A stretch of DNA of 10,896 nucleotides from Neolentinus lepideus HHB14362 ss-1 (taxonomy: Eukaryota > Basidiomycota > Agaricomycetes > Gloeophyllales > Gloeophyllaceae), in assembly GCA_001632425.1 (NCBI GenBank), contig KV425699.1, forward strand, positions 1 through 10,896, read 5' to 3'. Position numbers and translations under genes: made by a program. The notes under the pieces are model-generated. The model was given only the letters and a program-made list of their open reading frames with translations. It had not been told where the DNA came from and ran no database searches. Positions 7,035-10,896 of this stretch are shown piece by piece; within the stretch, counting starts at the first letter, position 1, and each line of letters opens with the position of its first letter.

Positions 7035-7697
7035 GCACTCGATTCGGACGGCTGGCCGGATCCAGTGAGCGACGGTGCAAAAGACTTTCACATGATAGAG
7101 AAGCCAGCTGCCAGGAATAGAGGTGAAGTTAAGCATTCGATAAAGCGGAAAGCGTCACAAATGGACCTCGGGCACGAAGCCTCCAAGAGAAAGAGGTCGG
7201 ACGGTAACCGAGCTACATCTGTATCTCTCCACAGGACAAGAATGGTGACGCAAGGTTTGGCTGCGGGTCGTACTAGCACCAGCGCGAATATCAGTGTTCG
7301 CAGACAGGTCGCATCCACCAGCTCAATGCAGACGGCCTTACCAGTGGAAGGCAGGCAAGAGAACAGAGGACGACCGACTGCGCGGTCCCGAGGACAGATG
7401 CAGACCGGCGCAGCCACTCCGTCAACCGACGTAGGAAGGCAGATTTGCGAACCGCCCCGTCGTCGCTCTCCCCGACTCGCTGCCCAGGCACAGATCAAGA
7501 TCGAGCAATCGAAGCCCTCAACTGGTTCAGATTTAAATAGTTCGTTGAAGAGAAAACGTCCTCGTCAAGGCCGGCCTAAGGGTCAAGACGACAAGAGCGG
7601 TGGACGCCAGCTCAGGAAGGCTGCATCTGCAGGCGTGCCCAGGTCTGGTAACAGACGCACCGGTCTCCGTCCTCGTGCAAAGTCTGGTGTCAAATGA
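7035..7697 (+). pseudogene. Cut-off basic C-terminal tail of FunK1 A
   Basis: Immediately after the TAG at 7032-7034 the same frame stays open for 220 codons to TGA 7695-7697. It begins ALDSDGWPDPVSDGAKD, which resembles the AL...WP segment that often closes the FunK1 kinase domain, so the frame looks like one interrupted coding exon. The rest is basic and low in complexity, with clusters KRKAS, SKRKRSDG, RRRSPRLAAQ and LKRKRPRQ that look like nuclear localisation signals. Two GRP cores with basic flanks, RGRP (7365-7376) and GRPKG (7569-7583), resemble AT-hooks. A GT-AG intron that removes the stop was sought. GTAATA at 7014 with CCAG at 7065 is the right size (52 nt) but leads straight into TGA. 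The in-frame alternatives are 21 nt, or 87 nt or more with poor acceptors. It may still be expressed through readthrough or an error in the sequence. Confidence 0.65.
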
Positions 7698-8073
7698 TCG
7701 CTCTCCCGTCCCCAGCGATAGAAGTCTACATCATCAGCATCCTGGCCTGCGTTCCGTACTCTGCATATTTGGATTGCATACCTTTGCATTGTGCTTCATA
7801 TCCACTGTTGTACTATTTGGCACTGTATCAATATATACCTTCTGCTGATATTCCTCCTCTTTTGGTGATCTAGGCTAATGTCATATCTTTCTACTCCGAG
7901 GACTTATACCGCGTCTTTATTCGAATAGAGTATGTCATAACAGAGTTGTCCGTCTGATACGGTCCACATATATTCCTCTATACGACAATTACAGCGCGCA
8001 ACTTGAAGATCTATTCCTCAGTACCATCTATCCGACGATACTGAACAGGACCATGAACCTACTTAGATTCCCG

Positions 8074-8141
8074 GAGCTGGAGCCTCGTCATACGGAGCAG
8101 GAGGCTCGCAGACTCGCAGTCGAGAGTGACGAGGCCAGCTC
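8074..8141. repeat. Long inverted repeat with nested stem
   Basis: The left arm is GAGCTGG + CCTCGTCA (8074-8080 and 8083-8090), with a 2-nt AG bulge. The right arm, TGACGAGGCCAGCTC (8127-8141), is its exact reverse complement: 15 paired bases enclosing 36 nt. Inside the loop, GACT-CGC-AGTC can form a smaller nested stem. It could fold as a cruciform or an RNA hairpin. It is not obviously a terminator or transposon end. Confidence 0.6.
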
Positions 8142-8227
8142 ATGACAGACGAATGACTCCTGGAATGCTGCTACAAACGCCGATGTACATATAGATGTCC
8201 AGAGTTTTCACCTTGGCAAGTGAGCGG

Positions 8228-8301
8228 GAGCGCTGCGCTGCGGTCCTTTAGGACAGAGTCAGGGGCCCTGCGCCCGACTCAGGGCGCTCGATAGAAATCG
8301 A
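8228..8301. repeat. Run of small GC-rich hairpins
   Basis: Several palindromes follow one another. GTCC-TTTA-GGAC lies at 8243-8254. GCGCCC-GACTCA-GGGCGC lies at 8270-8287, a 6-bp GC stem with a 6-nt loop. TCGAT-AGAA-ATCGA lies at 8288-8301. An outer pairing GAGCGC (8228-8233) with GCGCTC (8284-8289), and GAGTC (8256-8260) with GACTC (8276-8280), offer alternative folds. Compensation across homologues would be needed to call this a structured RNA. Confidence 0.45.
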
Positions 8302-8427
8302 TTCGGCGAGTTGAGGTTCTGTGAAGTGGATTTGGTTGGGATGTGTAAGGGCATGGAGGTAAAAATTCTATCCAACTGTGGAAGAGAGGGTTTGATACTT
8401 ATCGAACGCCTCACGTAGTCTGCCCAC

Positions 8428-8459
8428 AGTGGCCAGAAGGCCACTCACATAGTACTATG
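8428..8459. repeat. Two adjacent perfect palindromes
   Basis: AGTGGCC-AGAA-GGCCACT (8428-8445) is a 7-bp stem with a 4-nt loop. Two bases later comes the 12-bp perfect palindrome CATAGTACTATG (8448-8459). The AGAA loop is the same as in the hairpin at 8288-8301. They may be protein-binding sites or part of an RNA structure; no function can be assigned from the sequence. Confidence 0.5.
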
Positions 8460-8554
8460 CTAATTCAAACGATGCAAGACTTGAGCCTGACCTGTATCAC
8501 ATGGAGATCTCGCCCGGTGTGATTATGTGGAGATGAGCTGACTGTCTGTGGTAA

Positions 8555-8578
8555 GGAAGCGTGACTTCACGAGGTGCA
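8555..8578 (+). promoter_or_regulatory. Upstream element shared by FunK1 A and B (copy B)
   Basis: This is the counterpart of 4496-4519 (20 of 24 identical), followed by the second matching block at 8609-8624. The proposed FunK1 B start codon is about 117 bp downstream. Similarity fades and returns around the first exon, where both copies carry GTAAGTCT followed by TC-CGAG or TTCGAG. This supports homology of the whole upstream segment. Confidence 0.4.
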
Positions 8579-8694
8579 TCGCGTCACGACTCACGATGAT
8601 GCCATTACTGTGTTCACCTGCCACCTCCACCACCACGACTTGGCTACGTTGGCTCCTATTCAAAATCAGCCATCCACGTAGCAAGCAACTTATT

Positions 8695-10896
8695 ATGAGT
8701 CAAGACGAGGACTCTTGTAAGTCTTCCGAGGTACGTCAGCTGCAGCTCGCCTTGTCTTGATTGCATTCAAACGATTTTCGGCCTTCACCCTTCATCATCT
8801 CTTCCCCGACGGGTTTATTATCAACAACTTCGGACGTCGCTCATATATCTGCCACCCATTGGCTAAACCACAAACCACATTGTTTCTTGTAATTCTCGCC
8901 GTTGCAGGAGGAATACGTCGATCGTTGTCATGATGTCGGCATCGAGGCAGTGAAGCATGTCCATGGTCCAATGGACATAGACAGGTTCATTGGATACTGC
9001 TTCCCTAACTGGAGTGCTCCCGGTGTACCCAACGCCACAATAAACCAGTTCCGAGCTTGTCTCAAAAACATAAATCCTCGGGTCTCCAAGTCCACGAAAC
9101 TTGCCAAGATATGCTCCTATATTGTACGTGGATCATCACTATTTCTTTTTGTTCGTCTTCTCACTCCTTTGTAGGATAAAGCGTTTACCCATGTATGTAC
9201 GAACGAAAACCTGCCTCTACAGTTTCGCGTCAGCGCAGGTGGGCGCCGGCGACGGCGGCCACAGTTCCGTCTGGACGATCCCATTGAACCAGAATTGGTT
9301 ATACTTCAGTCGAATGAACAATACGACCACTGGGAACGTTCACTCGCCTTTATTCAAGTCAAGGCAACTGAGAAGGCTGATCCTCTCTATGAATACGATA
9401 TAGGAATGAAGTTTGAGATGAACTTCGAACAAGTCAACAACTGGACGCAAATACAGGAGTATGCGTTCACCGCCTTCCGTTCCGTTCCTCGGTGCTTCCT
9501 GCTTGCTATCGGTATATTTGGGGACATGGCTCGTCTTTTTCGTTGGGATAGATCTTCTGTCCTGGTCTCGCGTTCCTTTCCTTACAAGACCCAGCCCGAA
9601 CCTCTACTGGAGTTTGTCATGGGGTTGGCTCTGTACGCTAACGGTGGCATTGATCCGACTCTGACGGCGCCCATCGTCCTTGAAGCTGAGCGAGATTTGG
9701 TCGACAAAGCGTACAGGAAAGGACAAGAAGATAATCGACTTCCGCCAGGATCATACCAGAGTGATCCACCTGGGCGTTGCTTGATGCAGTCAAGTATACG
9801 GATCAGCGTTCCGTCTGCTACGGGAGGAGTTCCTGATACTTACGTCACGCTCGGGCAACCACTGTTCTGTTCTCAATCCATCTTTGGTCGCGGTACGCGT
9901 GTCTGGATTGCTACGAAAATATGCCGTACGGACGACGGAGATGCACCAACAGTCATGATCAAAGATTATTGGAGAGAGAGCCACCGATGGACCGAAGGAG
10001 ACGTCTATAGAATGATATACCGTGGACGAACCAAGATTTTCGGGGTGGCTCGCTTCTCTCACGATTACGATGTCGCTGGTAGTCCTAACGACACTGTTCA
10101 TCGGTCTTCTGGTGCCCGCCTTAACAAAGAAATCGCGGAATTTCTTCCACCCCAGGCTGAGAGTCAGGAAGATAGAAAACGATTCAAGGAGTTGGTCCAC
10201 CACCGCGTGATCCTTTTGTCGCTTGGGATACCCCTTTGGTGCTTCAAGTCCACCAAGATTCTCTTGGAAGCCATCCGCGATGCCATCATAGGCCACAATA
10301 ACATGTGTGAACAGGGTGTGTTGCATCGCGACATCAGTACGAGCAACATTATGATCAGTGCTGACGTCAAAGCGGAGGACGGAGCCAAAGGATTCCTAAT
10401 TGACCCTGAATATGTTGTAGATTTGAGAGCTCCTGGCGCCGAGGATCTCCTTCGTAATCTCACAGTAAGTATAAGTCTGTATCATGTATAAGCGCTCGTC
10501 TTATTGACTCGCAACATTCAGGGAACATCCCAGTATACCGCCATGGCTCTTTTCCGGGCGAAGGTCCAACATGACAAGTGGCATGACCTTGAATCATTCT
10601 TCTGGGTCGTTGTCGAAGTCGTTCTGAAGCACACTGCCTGTTTCGTTACTATAGACCAGAAGAGATTATGGGGCGCCCAGGCAGTAGCCTTTATATTCGC
10701 GGCTGATCTCTCCCATCGAGAAACCTTCCTCGATCGTCACGTGCTTACTCTTACAGTCTCGAACAACGAGCCGTTGACTAAATGCATCAAGAACTTCGCA
10801 GCTCTCGTCGCTACTCATTACCGAGACGCTCACTTCATTCGGGACATAGCCTTTGCTTATGTCACAATGCGACTCGACGGCAAGGTCATATCTCAG
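8695..10896 (+). CDS. FunK1 family protein kinase, copy B (3' end outside window)
   Basis: Proposed exons are 8695..8730, 8908..9123, 9175..10464 and 10522..10896, open at the window edge; 639 residues are visible. The introns at 9124 (51 nt, GTACGT to TAG) and 10465 (57 nt, GTAAGT to CAG) sit at the same codon positions and phase as in copy A. Exon 2 must begin at 8908, because an in-frame TAA lies just upstream and the only AG in reach is 8906-8907. Exon 1 (MSQDEDSCKSSE, donor GTACGT, 177-nt intron) is the weakest part. The N-terminal domain keeps the spacing of copy A but reads PELVI (E123), IQVK (Q144, K146) and QIQEY (Q175, Y179). The kinase domain has SIFGRGTRVW, VMIK (K347), TEG (E358), LHRDISTSN (HRD 468-470, N475), IDPEY (D494) and HDLESFFW after the last intron. 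An arginine run (GGRRRRPQ, 106-113) has no equivalent in A. No internal stop is seen in the visible part. The family call is firm; the 5' end is tentative. Confidence 0.88.

Larger units (their letters stand above)
7698..8694. other. Intergenic region between FunK1 A and B
   Basis: The first 150 bp, AT-richer and with TATATA near 7830, look like the 3' flank of FunK1 A. From 7879 to 8142 one plus-strand frame is open for 88 codons but has an ATG only at 8053. The 30-codon product from there begins MNLLRFPELEPRHTEQEARR and stops at TGA 8143-8145; I do not recognise it. The interval 8074-8459 is dense in inverted repeats, listed separately. A minus-strand frame at 8259-8444 is ATG-initiated but resembles nothing known to me and overlaps the hairpins. 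The right end contains the shared FunK1 upstream element. Confidence 0.5.

Noticed and set aside
1..10896. CRISPR array, transposase, reverse transcriptase, terminal repeats, rRNA or tRNA genes
   Set aside because: None of these hallmarks is visible on either strand.

Overview
The window looks like nuclear DNA from a filamentous basidiomycete, most likely an agaricomycete. The reasons are short spliceosomal introns (mostly 51-68 nt, GT-AG), compact divergent housekeeping genes, and two neighbouring genes of the FunK1 (fungal-type protein kinase) family, which is strongly expanded in mushroom-forming fungi.

Left part (1-2102): after about 760 bases with no gene I can name, there is a divergent pair of conserved eukaryotic genes. 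On the minus strand, 767-1129 encodes Mdm35 (twin-CX9C mitochondrial intermembrane-space protein, two exons). On the plus strand, 1287-2102 encodes Vps29 (retromer subunit, four exons). They share a 157-bp promoter region. Both spliced models reproduce the family sequence from end to end.

Middle part (2103-4669): no convincing complete gene. It holds a few open stretches of doubtful status. The best is a spliced Ser/Thr/Pro-rich reading frame at 2768-3089 that could be the 5' remnant of another FunK1-like gene.

Right part (4670-10896): two FunK1 paralogues in tandem on the plus strand, called A (4670-7034) and B (about 8695 to beyond the window end). Both carry an N-terminal region whose D-x20-(E)xK-x28-QxxxY spacing resembles the PD-(D/E)XK nuclease fold, followed by a protein-kinase domain with recognisable glycine loop, beta3 lysine, alphaC glutamate, HRD loop and a DPE variant of DFG. 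Copy A keeps the nuclease-like residues, whereas B has D to E and E to Q changes. Two intron positions are shared between the copies and one is present only in A. A 24-nt upstream element is also shared.

In copy A a single in-frame TAG (7032-7034) separates the kinase domain from a 220-residue basic tail with NLS-like and AT-hook-like motifs (7035-7697). This is either a nonsense mutation, a readthrough site or a sequence error. Between A and B (7698-8694) lies a gene-poor stretch with an unusual cluster of inverted repeats at 8074-8459.

The FunK1 pair is the most interesting content: a possible nuclease-like/kinase fusion with a DNA-binding-like tail, with the two tandem copies decaying in different ways.
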